DNA of 64,000 nucleotides from positions 1-64,000 of the forward strand of contig NZ_BEWA01000020.1 in NCBI RefSeq assembly GCF_003112535.1, in the 5' to 3' direction. The DNA comes from Streptomyces rishiriensis. GTDB taxonomy: Bacteria; Actinomycetota; Actinomycetes; Streptomycetales; Streptomycetaceae. The notes beneath the pieces were generated by a model, which worked only from the letters and a program-made list of their open reading frames with translations, had not been told where the DNA came from and did not search any database. Position 1 is the stretch's first letter. The number at the start of each line of letters is the position of its first letter. The position numbers were made by a program, and so were the translations under genes. Of the stretch, positions 24,814-33,203 are shown in pieces.

Positions 24814-25947
24814 TCACGTCAGGTGCCGGTTGGGGGCCTTAGCCCGCTCCTCGTACTCCGCCAGGACGAGGACGTCGACGCCCGCCGCCGTCAGCAGACC
24901 GGTGCCGTCCGCCTCCGTCACGAAGGTGTCCGGCTCGCGCCAGGCCGTGACCACCCGGCGCACGCCCGCGTCGAGGATGAGCCGGGCGCAGGGAGCGGGG
25001 CGGGAGGAGCGGCGGGCGCAGGGTTCGAGGCTGCTGTAGACGGTGGCCGTGCGCAGTCGGGGGTCGGCGGGGTCGAGCTTGGCGAGGGCCGCCTCCTCGG
25101 CGTGCACGACCTGATCGCCGGCCTCACGGGAGTGACCGCGCGCCAGCTCCGTTCCGTCGGCGGCCACGATCACCGCGCCGACGCTGAACGCGGTCGCCGA
25201 GGGCGGGCAGCGTTCGGCGAGCTCGCAGGCGAGGGCCAGCCAGTGCCGGTCGGCCGCGACGGTCAGCGGTCCGGCGCCGGGGGCGGTGGGCTGATAGCGG
25301 TGCAGGACGACGTCCTCGATGCGCCGTGTCTCCATCAGGCGCAGGCGTCCGCCCTGGTACCCGCCGGGCCCGAAGAGGCGGGGCGCGTCGGGGTCGCCCA
25401 CGAAGAGCGGGGCGAGGACGAGCTGGAGTTCGTCGGCGAGGCCCTGCTGGAGCAGCTGGGTGTGGACGGTTCCGCCGCCCTCGACCATGAGGCGTCGCAC
25501 GCCGAGCTCGTCGTGGAGGTGTTCCAGGAGGCGGCGCCAGCCGAGTTCGGGGCCGAGCGGGACGACGTCCGCGGCGATGCCGAGCGCGCGGGCCCGTTCG
25601 GCGCCCTTGTCCGTCGTGTACAGGGCCTTCGCGCCGCCCGTGTGCCAGAAGTTCGCCCGGGCGTCCAGTTCGCCGGAGCCGCTGACGGTGACCTTGAGGG
25701 GGTACGGGGGCAGCCCGGCGGCGACGCGGGCGGCGCGGCGCTCCGGGGAGTTCACGAGGAGCCGCGGGTTGTCCGCGCGGATCGTGCCGGCGCCGATGAG
25801 GATGGCGTCCACGGAGGCCCGCACCTCGTCGACGCGGTCGAAGTCGGCGGGGCTGGAGAGCAGCAGGCGCTCGGGGGTGGTGTCGTCCAGAAAACCGTCG
25901 AGGGAGACGGCGGCGGACAGCAGGACGTACGGGTACGGCATCGGCAT
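24814..25947 (-). CDS. RibD-like reductase-deaminase fusion with inverted domain order
   Basis: A 377-residue protein. Residues 1-225 form a RibD_C/DHFR-like pyrimidine reductase (SLDGFLDDTTPERLLLS, GAGTIRADNPRLLV, MVEGGGTVHTQLL). Residues about 235-370 form a cytidine-deaminase-fold zinc domain with HAEE and SSLEPCARRSSRPAPCARL. Canonical RibD has deaminase first and reductase second; here the order is reversed. Together they would deaminate and reduce the pyrimidine intermediate after GTP cyclohydrolase II in riboflavin synthesis. A cyclohydrolase gene lies 0.8 kb away. ATG 25947 has GGGGAGC upstream. Confidence 0.85.
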   Translation of the reverse strand: MPMPYPYVLLSAAVSLDGFLDDTTPERLLLSSPADFDRVDEVRASVDAILIGAGTIRADNPRLLVNSPERRAARVAAGLPPYPLKVTVSGSGELDARANFWHTGGAKALYTTDKGAERARALGIAADVVPLGPELGWRRLLEHLHDELGVRRLMVEGGGTVHTQLLQQGLADELQLVLAPLFVGDPDAPRLFGPGGYQGGRLRLMETRRIEDVVLHRYQPTAPGAGPLTVAADRHWLALACELAERCPPSATAFSVGAVIVAADGTELARGHSREAGDQVVHAEEAALAKLDPADPRLRTATVYSSLEPCARRSSRPAPCARLILDAGVRRVVTAWREPDTFVTEADGTGLLTAAGVDVLVLAEYEERAKAPNRHLT

Positions 25948-25975
25948 GCTCCCCGGGCTCGGTCCGACGGCGATC

Positions 25976-26004
25976 TTGGTTCAAGTTTGAAACAAACCTA
26001 CACT
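25976..26004 (+). promoter_or_regulatory. Leaderless promoter of marR with embedded palindrome
   Basis: TTGGTT (25976-25981) and TACACT (25999-26004) are spaced 17 bp apart, which puts the transcript start at the marR ATG (26011). The spacer and -35 edge contain the inverted repeat TTCAA GT TTGAA (25980-25991). A bound MarR dimer there would block RNA polymerase and cover the divergent reductase-deaminase promoter. Confidence 0.65.
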
Positions 26005-26010
26005 GGGTGC

Positions 26011-26595
26011 ATGACGACCCGCTGGCTCACCCCCGAGGAGCAGCGCGCCTGGCGCGCCTACGTTGCCGGCTACCTCCTGCTGGAGGACGCGATCGACCGG
26101 CAGCTCCAGCAGGAGGCCGGCATGCCCCACCTGTACTACTCCATCCTCGCCAACCTCTCCGAGACCCCGGAGCGGCGGCTGCGGATGACCGACCTCGCCG
26201 AGCAGCTGAAGATCACTCGCAGCCGGCTGACCTACGCGGTGGCCCGGCTGGAGAAGGACGGCCTGGTGCGGCGCGAGGAGTGCCGGTGGGACAAGCGCGG
26301 GACCGTCGCGGTTCTGACGGACGAGGGTCACGCGATCCTGGAGAACATCGCGCCCGGTCATGTCGAGACGGTACGGGCCGGCCTGTTCGACCGGCTCACC
26401 CCGGAGCAGGTGGGGCAGCTGGAACAGATCTTCACGCAGGTCGTCCAGGGCTTCCAGGGCGACGGCGACGGTGAGGCCGGCCCCGAGGAGCTCCCCTGGC
26501 GGCGGCGCTCGTCACCCTGTTCCGGGACCTCGGGGACCTCCGGGGCCCCCGAGACCACCGGGACCACCGGGACCTCCGGGGCCTCCGGGGCCTAG
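26011..26595 (+). CDS. MarR-family regulator of the riboflavin-precursor locus
   Basis: A 194-residue MarR protein. The winged helix spans about 45-110: RMTDLAEQLKITRSRLTYAV is the recognition region and the wing contains ECRWDKRGTVAVLTDEG. The last 40 residues are low complexity (TSG/TTG repeats from a 9-bp DNA repeat) and are unlikely to fold. The gene is divergent from the reductase-deaminase and lies just upstream of the cyclohydrolase, with matching palindromes before all three, so it probably governs the locus. The ligand may be a flavin or a toxic phenolic compound; this is not shown. Confidence 0.9.
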   Translation: MTTRWLTPEEQRAWRAYVAGYLLLEDAIDRQLQQEAGMPHLYYSILANLSETPERRLRMTDLAEQLKITRSRLTYAVARLEKDGLVRREECRWDKRGTVAVLTDEGHAILENIAPGHVETVRAGLFDRLTPEQVGQLEQIFTQVVQGFQGDGDGEAGPEELPWRRRSSPCSGTSGTSGAPETTGTTGTSGASGA

Positions 26596-26634
26596 GGGGC
26601 CTCCGAGACGGCGTGAGCCGCGCCACAATCCAGT

Positions 26635-26652
26635 TGCTTCAAATTTAAAGCA
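26635..26652. promoter_or_regulatory. MarR box 1 upstream of ribA
   Basis: TGCTTCAAATTTAAAGCA is an 18-bp palindrome with one mismatched pair. It shares the TTCAA core with the box at 25980-25991. It lies just upstream of a TAGGGT -10 candidate near 26658. Confidence 0.6.
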
Positions 26653-26679
26653 TGGGGTAGGGTCTCGTTTCGCCGGACT

Positions 26680-26697
26680 TGCTTCAAATCTGAAGCA
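26680..26697. promoter_or_regulatory. MarR box 2 upstream of ribA
   Basis: TGCTTCAAATCTGAAGCA is a near-perfect 18-bp palindrome, 28 bp from box 1 and 52 bp before the ribA start. Two boxes in tandem suggest cooperative repression of the cyclohydrolase gene. Confidence 0.65.
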
Positions 26698-26748
26698 TCG
26701 GTCGGCCCGCACCGCCCTGTCACCGCCCTCCGGACCCGGGAGCCCCGC

Positions 26749-27390
26749 ATGCCCGACACCCCCGCCGCCACCCAGCGCGCCCGCGTCCGGGTTCCGCTGC
26801 GCTTCCCCGACGGCTACTCGGTGGACGCCGAACTGGTCACCTTCCACGGCCTCACCGACGGCCAGGAGCACGTCGCCGTCGTCCTCGGCGAGCCCGCGCC
26901 CGGCGCCACCCCGCTGGTGCGGCTGCACTCCGAGTGCCTCACCGGCGACGTCTTCGGCTCCGCCCGCTGCGACTGCGGGCCGCAGCTGCGCGAGGCGGTC
27001 GAACGCATAGCCGTGACGGGCGGGGTACTGCTCTACCTCCGCCAGGAGGGCCGCGGCATCGGCCTCTACAACAAGCTCGACGCGTACGCCCTCCAGGACC
27101 AGGGCCTGGACACCTACGCGGCGAACGCCGCCCTCGGCCTGCCCGAGGACGACCGGGACTACACGGCCGCCGCCCAGATGCTGCGCGCCCTGGGCATCAC
27201 GAGCCTGGACCTGCTGTCCAACAACCCCGACAAGGCCGACCAGCTGCGCGGGCTCGGCATCGACGTCCACGACCGCGTCCCCACCGGCGTGTTCACCACC
27301 CCGCACAACGTCCTCTATCTGCGCGCGAAGGTCCTGCAGACCCAGCACACCCTGCCACTGGCCGACCTGACCGGGATCGGCGTGGGCTGA
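26749..27390 (+). CDS. ribA: GTP cyclohydrolase II
   Basis: A 213-residue RibA-type enzyme. It hydrolyses GTP to a diaminopyrimidinone ribosyl phosphate, formate and pyrophosphate, the first riboflavin step. The zinc-binding cysteines are in HSECLTGDVFGSARCDCGPQ, and the GTP-binding RQEGRGIGLYNKLDAYALQD block is present. It is not fused to a RibB domain. ATG 26749 has GGGAG upstream. It follows two MarR-type boxes. With the nearby reductase-deaminase it would supply the early pyrimidine branch, but no riboflavin synthase or lumazine synthase gene is in this window. Confidence 0.93.
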   Translation: MPDTPAATQRARVRVPLRFPDGYSVDAELVTFHGLTDGQEHVAVVLGEPAPGATPLVRLHSECLTGDVFGSARCDCGPQLREAVERIAVTGGVLLYLRQEGRGIGLYNKLDAYALQDQGLDTYAANAALGLPEDDRDYTAAAQMLRALGITSLDLLSNNPDKADQLRGLGIDVHDRVPTGVFTTPHNVLYLRAKVLQTQHTLPLADLTGIGVG

Positions 27391-27507
27391 TGCCTTCGGC
27401 GTCCGGTACTGGCGGGCGCATGCCCCGGGACTCCGCGAAGAGGACCAACCGGACGCCTGACGAAAGGAAACGGTGGCCGGGTTCGCCTCAGCGCATACCG
27501 TTGACCT

Positions 27508-27957
27508 TCACCGGAGTTGGGCTCGGAGAAGGCGCGCCGTCCGGTCTGCCTGGTCGGCCGTCACCCACTCCGACTCGGGCCGCCGAAGCAACTCGAAGAC
27601 GCCCGGCCCACGATGTTCCGGCGGCAGATCCGCCATGCGCGGAACGATGTGGAAGTGCACGTGGGCGAAGCCTTGGGCTTCGGCGAACTGGACGACGTAG
27701 GTCTTGGCGCAACCCGTCAGGCTGCGGAGCGCCCGGGAGAGCCTGACCTGCCACGTCCCCAGGGCGGACGCCTCAGCGTCGGTGAGGTCGTGGACTGCGG
27801 CAACGTGGCGCCGAGGCAGCAGCACCAGCCACCCGGGGACCGCCGCGTTGAAGGCGTGGGCCACCCGCCAATACCGGTCGTGTACGACGCACTCGCGTGG
27901 TGGAAGGTCGTCGAACTCTTCTTCCTTGCTGCAGGTGAAGCAGTCGGGAGTCGTCAT
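27508..27957 (-). CDS. HIT-family hydrolase
   Basis: A 149-residue histidine-triad protein. The catalytic motif HVHFHIVPR is near residue 110, and N-terminal CFTC and ECVVHDRYWRVAH match HIT proteins. Members hydrolyse nucleotidyl phosphoramidates or dinucleoside polyphosphates. Start MTTPDCFTCSKEEE at 27957; the frame upstream runs into the tRNA-Lys terminator, so a longer start is unlikely. It converges with ribA. Confidence 0.88.
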   Translation of the reverse strand: MTTPDCFTCSKEEEFDDLPPRECVVHDRYWRVAHAFNAAVPGWLVLLPRRHVAAVHDLTDAEASALGTWQVRLSRALRSLTGCAKTYVVQFAEAQGFAHVHFHIVPRMADLPPEHRGPGVFELLRRPESEWVTADQADRTARLLRAQLR

Positions 27958-28027
27958 GAATTGAGATCGTAGAAGCCTCTTCGCACCGGCCGCCGAGTCT
28001 GTCGCGCACACAGGGTGCCAACGCCGC

Positions 28028-28061
28028 AGCGCCCGGCCCGGTCGAAGCCGGGTCGGGCGCT
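28028..28061 (-). terminator. Hairpin after tRNA-Lys
   Basis: AGCGCCCGGCCCGG pairs with CCGGGTCGGGCGCT, 14 bp with one G-T pair and a 6-nt loop. It lies 35 nt beyond the tRNA 3' end on the minus strand. No T-tract follows. Confidence 0.65.
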
Positions 28062-28095
28062 GCAGGGCGGAAGGGGTGTTCCCTCCCCGCACCGG

Positions 28096-28168
28096 TAGGC
28101 CCTGTGGGACTCGAACCCACAACCAATGGATTAAAAGTCCACTGCTCTGCCAATTGAGCTAAGGGCCC
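28096..28168 (-). tRNA. tRNA-Lys (TTT)
   Basis: Cloverleaf of 73 nt without encoded CCA. The acceptor is GGGCCCT with AGGGCCT, the anticodon loop is CTTTTAA giving TTT, and the T-arm is GTGGG TTCGAGT CCCAC. Confidence 0.93.
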
Positions 28169-28207
28169 AGGCGGTGGTGCGTGATGTTGCCTCCCCGAGC
28201 ATAGCCG

Positions 28208-28252
28208 GACGCGGCCGTGTCTCCGATCGGGTATCGGGGACACGGCCGCGTC
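28208..28252 (-). terminator. Terminator of the amino-acid permease gene
   Basis: A 20-bp stem, GACGCGGCCGTGTCTCCGAT against ATCGGGGACACGGCCGCGTC with one G-T pair, and a 5-nt loop. It lies 27 nt past the permease stop. Confidence 0.85.
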
Positions 28253-28278
28253 GAAGGACGGGAAGTGGCCGGGATCGG

Positions 28279-29832
28279 TCACAGATCGGGCAGTTTCGCG
28301 GGCGCGGCGGCCCGTGTCGCCTCTCGGGCGAGGGTCTTCTCGTGCTCGGGGTTGAGGAACCAGTCCCGGGCCGACGCCTGCCACCACACGCCCGCGAAGC
28401 CCAGGACGACGAGGACGGCGACCGGGGCGTAGTTGAAGGTTTCCCACGTGACCGGCGAGACCTGCGGCAGCATGAACAGGACGGTGATGACGGCCACCCA
28501 CGCCACCGACACCACACCGATCGCCCGGGACCAGCGGCCCAGGTGCCAGGGCCCCCGCTCGAACGCCTCGCCCTTGCGCAGGCGCAGCAGCGTCGGGATG
28601 ACGTAGGCGATGTACAGGCCGATGACGGCGATGGAGGTGACGGCCGCGTACGCGGTCACGTTGATCAGGTACGGCAGCCCCAGCAGCAGCGCGCCGCCGG
28701 CCGCCAGCCAGACCGCCGCGACGGGCGTGCGGGTGCGGGGGCTGACCGTGTGCCAGACGTGGGAGAAGGGCAGCGCGCCGTCCCTGGAGAACGCGTAGAT
28801 CATGCGGCTGTTGGCGGTGACCGACGCCATGCCGCAGAACAGCTGGGCGCCGATCACCACGAGCAGCAGCAGCTTGCCGGCGGTCGCGCCGAGGGCGTCG
28901 AGCAGGATCTGTGCGGGCGGCGCGCCGGTCGGGGAGCCGAGCGCGGCGTCGTAGGACTGGATGGCGTACGTGAAGCCGAGCAGCAGGACGAAGCCGGCGA
29001 TCCACGAGGTCCAGATGGACCGCACGATGCCCTTCGGGCCGGCGGTGGACGCGTCGTGCGTCTCCTCGGTCATGTGGGCGGAGGCGTCGTAGCCGGTGAA
29101 GGTGTACTGGGCCATCAGCAGGCCGAGCAGGACGACGTAGAACCCGCTGCCCCAGCCCGTGTTGTTGACGAACTCGCCGAACACGAAGGACGTCGACTGG
29201 TGCGTGTCGGGGACGAAGGCCAGCGCCCCCACGATGACGCCCACGCCCAGCACGTGCCACCACACGCTCACGCTGTTGAGGAGCGCGACGATCCGCACCC
29301 CGAAGGTGTTCAGCAGGCCGTGCAGCACCAGGATGCCCGCGAAGAGCAGGACCGTGCGGCCCGGCGTCACCTCGAAGTCGAACTGCAGGTTCAGGTACGC
29401 GCCGAGGAAGGACGCGGCCCCGAAGTCGATTCCGGCGGTCACCGCGACCTGGCCCAGCACGTTGAACCAGCCCGTGAACCAGGCCCAGGCCGCGGCCGAA
29501 CGCGGGGGTGCGAGGCGGTGGGCCCAGAAGTACAGGCCGGCCGAGGTCGGGTACGCCGAACAGATCTCGGCCATGGCCAGGCCCACGAAGAGCGTCATCA
29601 GACCGACGGCGACCCAGCCCCAGGTGATCACCGCCGGGCCGCCGGTGTTCATCCCGAACAGGTACAGCGTCAGGCAGCCCGACAGGACCGAGATGATCGT
29701 GAAGGAGACCGCGTAGTTGGAGAACGCCGACATGCGGCGGGCGAGAACCTGGGTGTAGCCGAGCTGGGCCAGCCGCTCTTCGTCCGAGAGGTTCCCGGGA
29801 GAGCCTGCGCCCACTGTGCCGTCATCTGTCAT
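28279..29832 (-). CDS. APC-family amino-acid permease
   Basis: About 517 residues with twelve membrane helices. It matches the APC superfamily branch that includes GABA and choline permeases: an N-terminal LGYTQVLARRMSAFSNYAVSFT start, GYDASAHMTEETHDAS in the loop after the sixth helix, and SRDGALPFS. It probably imports an amino acid or amine with protons. Start MTDDGTVG at 29832 has GGGGG upstream. A GTGAC-N4-GTCAC palindrome sits 28 nt before the start codon. It lies 48 bp downstream of the secreted repeat protein on the same strand. Confidence 0.9.
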   Translation of the reverse strand: MTDDGTVGAGSPGNLSDEERLAQLGYTQVLARRMSAFSNYAVSFTIISVLSGCLTLYLFGMNTGGPAVITWGWVAVGLMTLFVGLAMAEICSAYPTSAGLYFWAHRLAPPRSAAAWAWFTGWFNVLGQVAVTAGIDFGAASFLGAYLNLQFDFEVTPGRTVLLFAGILVLHGLLNTFGVRIVALLNSVSVWWHVLGVGVIVGALAFVPDTHQSTSFVFGEFVNNTGWGSGFYVVLLGLLMAQYTFTGYDASAHMTEETHDASTAGPKGIVRSIWTSWIAGFVLLLGFTYAIQSYDAALGSPTGAPPAQILLDALGATAGKLLLLVVIGAQLFCGMASVTANSRMIYAFSRDGALPFSHVWHTVSPRTRTPVAAVWLAAGGALLLGLPYLINVTAYAAVTSIAVIGLYIAYVIPTLLRLRKGEAFERGPWHLGRWSRAIGVVSVAWVAVITVLFMLPQVSPVTWETFNYAPVAVLVVLGFAGVWWQASARDWFLNPEHEKTLAREATRAAAPAKLPDL

Positions 29833-29859
29833 GCCCCCAGCAATTCCCCAGCCGAGGGC

Positions 29860-29873
29860 GTGACACACGTCAC
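29860..29873. promoter_or_regulatory. GTGAC-N4-GTCAC palindrome (Crp-like site)
   Basis: GTGACACACGTCAC fits GTG(N6)GNCAC, the consensus I recall for Streptomyces Crp. It lies 28 nt upstream of the permease start and just past the stop of the upstream gene. Confidence 0.4.
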
Positions 29874-29880
29874 AACTTGG

Positions 29881-32800
29881 CTAGAAAATGCCCTTGTAGC
29901 GCTGCCAGCCGGTGCCGATCTTCACCCGGGCGGTGAAGGAACCCCTGCCGTCGCCGGGAATCCGGTACAGCCCGCCGGCCGTGTCCCGCGCGACCAGGTC
30001 CGCCTTCCCGTCCCCGGTGATGTCGCCGACGCCGACGAGCGTGTCGTACGTGGAGCCCCAGCCGGCGAACACCTTCACCGCCGACCCGAAAGTCCCCCTG
30101 CCGGTCCCGTAGAACCGGTACAGGTTGTTCGCCCTGTCCTGGGTCAACAGGTCGCCGACGCCGTCCCCGTTCAGGTCACCGGCCGCGACCACCTTCTTGT
30201 ACGCCTTCCAGTTCGCGTACAGCTTCACGGGACTCGCGAGCCGCCCCGCCGCGGTTCCCGCGTAGAGGTACACCGCGCCGGTCGTGGCGTTGCGCGCGAG
30301 CAGGTCGGGGCGGCCGTCGCCGCTCACGTCGCCGGGAGAGGCGAGCACGTCGAACGGCTTCCAGCCGCCGGCGCCGAGCGTGGTGTACGGCGTCGTCGCC
30401 TCCGGCGCCGCACCGCAGGCCGGCTTGTACAGGCGCAGGGCCCCGCTGCTCAGCCGCACGACGACGTCGTTGCAGCCGTCGCCGCTGAGGTCGCCGAACG
30501 GCACCGGAGTGACGCTCGTCGGCCAGCCGGTGCCGGTGGTCTCCGAGGAGAACGCGCCCGTGCCCGTGCCGTGATGGAACGTCAGCCGGCCGAGGGGGTG
30601 GAGGGTGAGCAGGTCGCCGATGCCGTCCGGGTCCACCCAGCCGGTCGGGCGGCCCACGAAGTCGTGGCGCGCGGGGCTGCCGTGCAGGAGCTGCGTCGAG
30701 CCCGCGACCCCCAGGGGCGCGCCCACGCCGTCCGCGGGGGCGACCGAGAGCGTCCAGCTGTATCGGCCGTTGGGCAGCAGCCCCCGCCCGGCGGAGACGC
30801 CCGTCCAGTTGACGTGGAGTCGGCCGCGCGCGGGACCCCCCTGCCGGGTGTCCACGACCTTGCCGGTCGCGTCGCGTACGGTCAGCAGCCAGCTCCCGGC
30901 CGGCTTGGACAGCAGCACCTGGGCGAGGGAGTTCTCCTGACCGCCCACCACCTGGCTCGCGACCTCCACCGGGTCCAGCAGGCGCAGTGCCTGCTGCGGC
31001 ACACCGGACGGCACGAGGTGCACCCGCTGCTCGTCGTCGACGTAGGCGAAGTCGGGGCCGGAGTCGTCGACCGTCCAGCGCACGCCCCTCTGTGAGGTCC
31101 CGGTGTCCGGAAGGTCACCGACGACACGGCCGGCGGGCGTGCCGTTCGCGACCGTGGTGAGGACCAGCTTTCCGGCCCGCTTGTCGTGGGTGACGACATA
31201 ACCGTCGCCGAGCTCGGCCTCGTCCGCCGGCACGGGCACGGACCTGCCGGCCGTGCGGTCGTAGACACCGGCCCGGCCGTCGCACGCCCAGTAGAGCCAG
31301 CGGCCCAGCACCTGCAGCTCGGTGGGGGTGCAACCGGCGTCCGTGGTGACCGCCGTCCCGCTCTTCTGCGTCGTCAGGTTGTAGGGGACCACGGCGCCGG
31401 CGGTCGGTGTGACGCTCCACAGGGTGTCGCCGTCGAGGGCCGACACGCCGGGGCCCCGGGTCAGCACCGGGGCCGACGCGTCGCGGAACCGGTGGACGTA
31501 CTGCCCGTCGGGTGTGGTGTAGAGCAGATAGCGGCTCGAGACGTCGGCGATCCGGCCGCCCTCGGGCACCTTGAAGGCGGCGGAGACGGCCGAACCCTGC
31601 GCGGCGACCCTCAACCGGTCGTAGCCCGCCTCCGCGTTGCGGTTCAGCCAGGCGATCTCACCGTCCCCCATGCCGTGGATCGCACCGCACCCGGCGTCGT
31701 CGTCCGGGCAGTTATCGATGCTGTTCCGCGTGTCGAGGAAGCGGGAAGAATCGCCGAACGTGGGCGTGCCGGTCGCGGCGACCGTCCGCAGGAGCGTGGT
31801 CCGCATGGTGCCGTACTCGTCCTGGGCCACGACGAGCCGTCCCTGGTTCAGCGACAGCCCCTGAATCCGGTTCAGCGGCTTGGGCAGCGCCTTGACCTGG
31901 GTCACGACCGGGCTGCCGTCCGGGCCCGGGAGGACGCGCTGGATGCCCCAGTCGTCCTGGGCCGCGGCGGTGCGCCCGATGGCCAGGGCACTGCCGTCGG
32001 CCCCGGCGACGACATGCAGGTGCGACGCGGACAGCAGCGTCTTCCTGGGACCGCCCGCGATGGGCTGAGCGACCATCTCGGCGCCGGGCGGCCGCGTCAC
32101 CAGCCAGTCGCCGACCACGGTGAGGTCCGTCGCGGGGGCGAGGGAGCCGTCGGCGAGGGTGACCTCGGCGGGGGCCGCGGACAGGTCGTGGCGTGCGAAG
32201 ACCTGGACGACCGGGTCGCCGATGTCGAAGAGGACCACGTGAGCGGCGGTGACCCGGGCGTTCGCATAGGGCTTGGCGCGCGGCGGAGTCGAGCTCAGGA
32301 CCTCACCCGTTCGCCGGTCGACCATGACCGACAGATACGACCCGCCCGTCGTCCCGGCGCCGAAGAGCAGCCCGTCCGCGTCCCCGCCTGCGGGCTGTCC
32401 GAGCACGTACCCCTCGGGCAGGCCGGTCACCGGCACGTCCCGCGTACTGCCGTCTGGCTGCGGCGACAGCAGGTGCATCTCGCGCCCGACCGTCGTGCCG
32501 TTCTCGTCCCGCACCGCACGGTAGGCGACGGCCAGGTCGGCGTAGACGGTGAGCAGCGTCATCCCCTCAGGCGTTCGGATCGTCCGCGTGACGTCGTCGG
32601 CCGGGCTCCACAGGTCGACCCGGCCATCGGCGAAGCGGTAGGCGAGGACGTCGCCGCCCGTCGTGGACCAACCCGTCAGCCCCGCGGGGAGAACCACCTT
32701 GACGGACGTGCCGTCCGCGTAGCGCGTCCAGACCAGCCCGGAGCCCTCGAGGGAGTGGAACACGCCCTGCGCGCCGGCCCCGTCGCGTCCGGCGTACGAC

Positions 32801-32970
32801 GGGCCGCCGTAGAGGGTGGCCGTGACGTTGGTGGAGCGCAACGTCGCCGGCACCACCGTCTCCTGCGGTGTGTCCGCCACCGCCGTCGACGGGAGCAGCG
32901 GGGTCAGTCCTGCCGCCAGGACGGCGGAGGCGGCCACGAGACGCAGACGGGCGAAGCCATGACGAGGCAA
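29881..32970 (-). CDS. Large secreted FG-GAP/VCBS repeat protein
   Basis: A 1029-residue exported protein. Residues 1-32 are a signal peptide ending in STAVA. Residues about 35-700 appear to form beta-propeller or WD-like repeats without an enzyme motif I recognise. The last 270 residues contain five FG-GAP units with calcium-loop signatures such as DLSGDGCNDVV, DVSGDGRPDLL, DLNGDGVGDLL and DITGDGKADLV. Family members are extracellular or surface proteins. The start is TTG 32970, with GGAGGGAC upstream; no in-frame ATG or GTG lies near. Function unknown. Confidence 0.85.
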   Translation of the reverse strand: MPRHGFARLRLVAASAVLAAGLTPLLPSTAVADTPQETVVPATLRSTNVTATLYGGPSYAGRDGAGAQGVFHSLEGSGLVWTRYADGTSVKVVLPAGLTGWSTTGGDVLAYRFADGRVDLWSPADDVTRTIRTPEGMTLLTVYADLAVAYRAVRDENGTTVGREMHLLSPQPDGSTRDVPVTGLPEGYVLGQPAGGDADGLLFGAGTTGGSYLSVMVDRRTGEVLSSTPPRAKPYANARVTAAHVVLFDIGDPVVQVFARHDLSAAPAEVTLADGSLAPATDLTVVGDWLVTRPPGAEMVAQPIAGGPRKTLLSASHLHVVAGADGSALAIGRTAAAQDDWGIQRVLPGPDGSPVVTQVKALPKPLNRIQGLSLNQGRLVVAQDEYGTMRTTLLRTVAATGTPTFGDSSRFLDTRNSIDNCPDDDAGCGAIHGMGDGEIAWLNRNAEAGYDRLRVAAQGSAVSAAFKVPEGGRIADVSSRYLLYTTPDGQYVHRFRDASAPVLTRGPGVSALDGDTLWSVTPTAGAVVPYNLTTQKSGTAVTTDAGCTPTELQVLGRWLYWACDGRAGVYDRTAGRSVPVPADEAELGDGYVVTHDKRAGKLVLTTVANGTPAGRVVGDLPDTGTSQRGVRWTVDDSGPDFAYVDDEQRVHLVPSGVPQQALRLLDPVEVASQVVGGQENSLAQVLLSKPAGSWLLTVRDATGKVVDTRQGGPARGRLHVNWTGVSAGRGLLPNGRYSWTLSVAPADGVGAPLGVAGSTQLLHGSPARHDFVGRPTGWVDPDGIGDLLTLHPLGRLTFHHGTGTGAFSSETTGTGWPTSVTPVPFGDLSGDGCNDVVVRLSSGALRLYKPACGAAPEATTPYTTLGAGGWKPFDVLASPGDVSGDGRPDLLARNATTGAVYLYAGTAAGRLASPVKLYANWKAYKKVVAAGDLNGDGVGDLLTQDRANNLYRFYGTGRGTFGSAVKVFAGWGSTYDTLVGVGDITGDGKADLVARDTAGGLYRIPGDGRGSFTARVKIGTGWQRYKGIF

Positions 32971-33129
32971 GAGGGTCCCTCCCCGGGAACGGAGACGGGT
33001 GGGACCGGACGTTCTTCGGCGTCCACGGTCCCCGGCCCCCCGGCCTTCGCATCCGTCTCACAAGTCGGCTGATCGTACAGTCATCCGGCGATGCCGGAGA
33101 AAGGGGTTTCCGGCCATCGGACGCGCGAA

Positions 33130-33173
33130 AACGCCGTGGCCCCCACCGGTCGGTCGGTGGGGGCCACGGCGTT
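33130..33173 (-). terminator. Terminator of the DEAD-box helicase gene
   Basis: A perfect 19-bp stem (AACGCCGTGGCCCCCACCG and complement) with a 6-nt loop, followed on the minus strand by TTTTCGCG. It is 31 nt beyond the helicase stop. Confidence 0.92.
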
Positions 33174-33203
33174 CACTCAGGTGAGCCGGCGTCAGCGGGT
33201 GCG

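Noticed and set aside
26512..27348. Collagen-like frames around the end of the MarR gene
   Set aside because: The Gly-Pro repeats come from a 9-bp DNA repeat read in other frames; RibA occupies the plus strand with conserved motifs.
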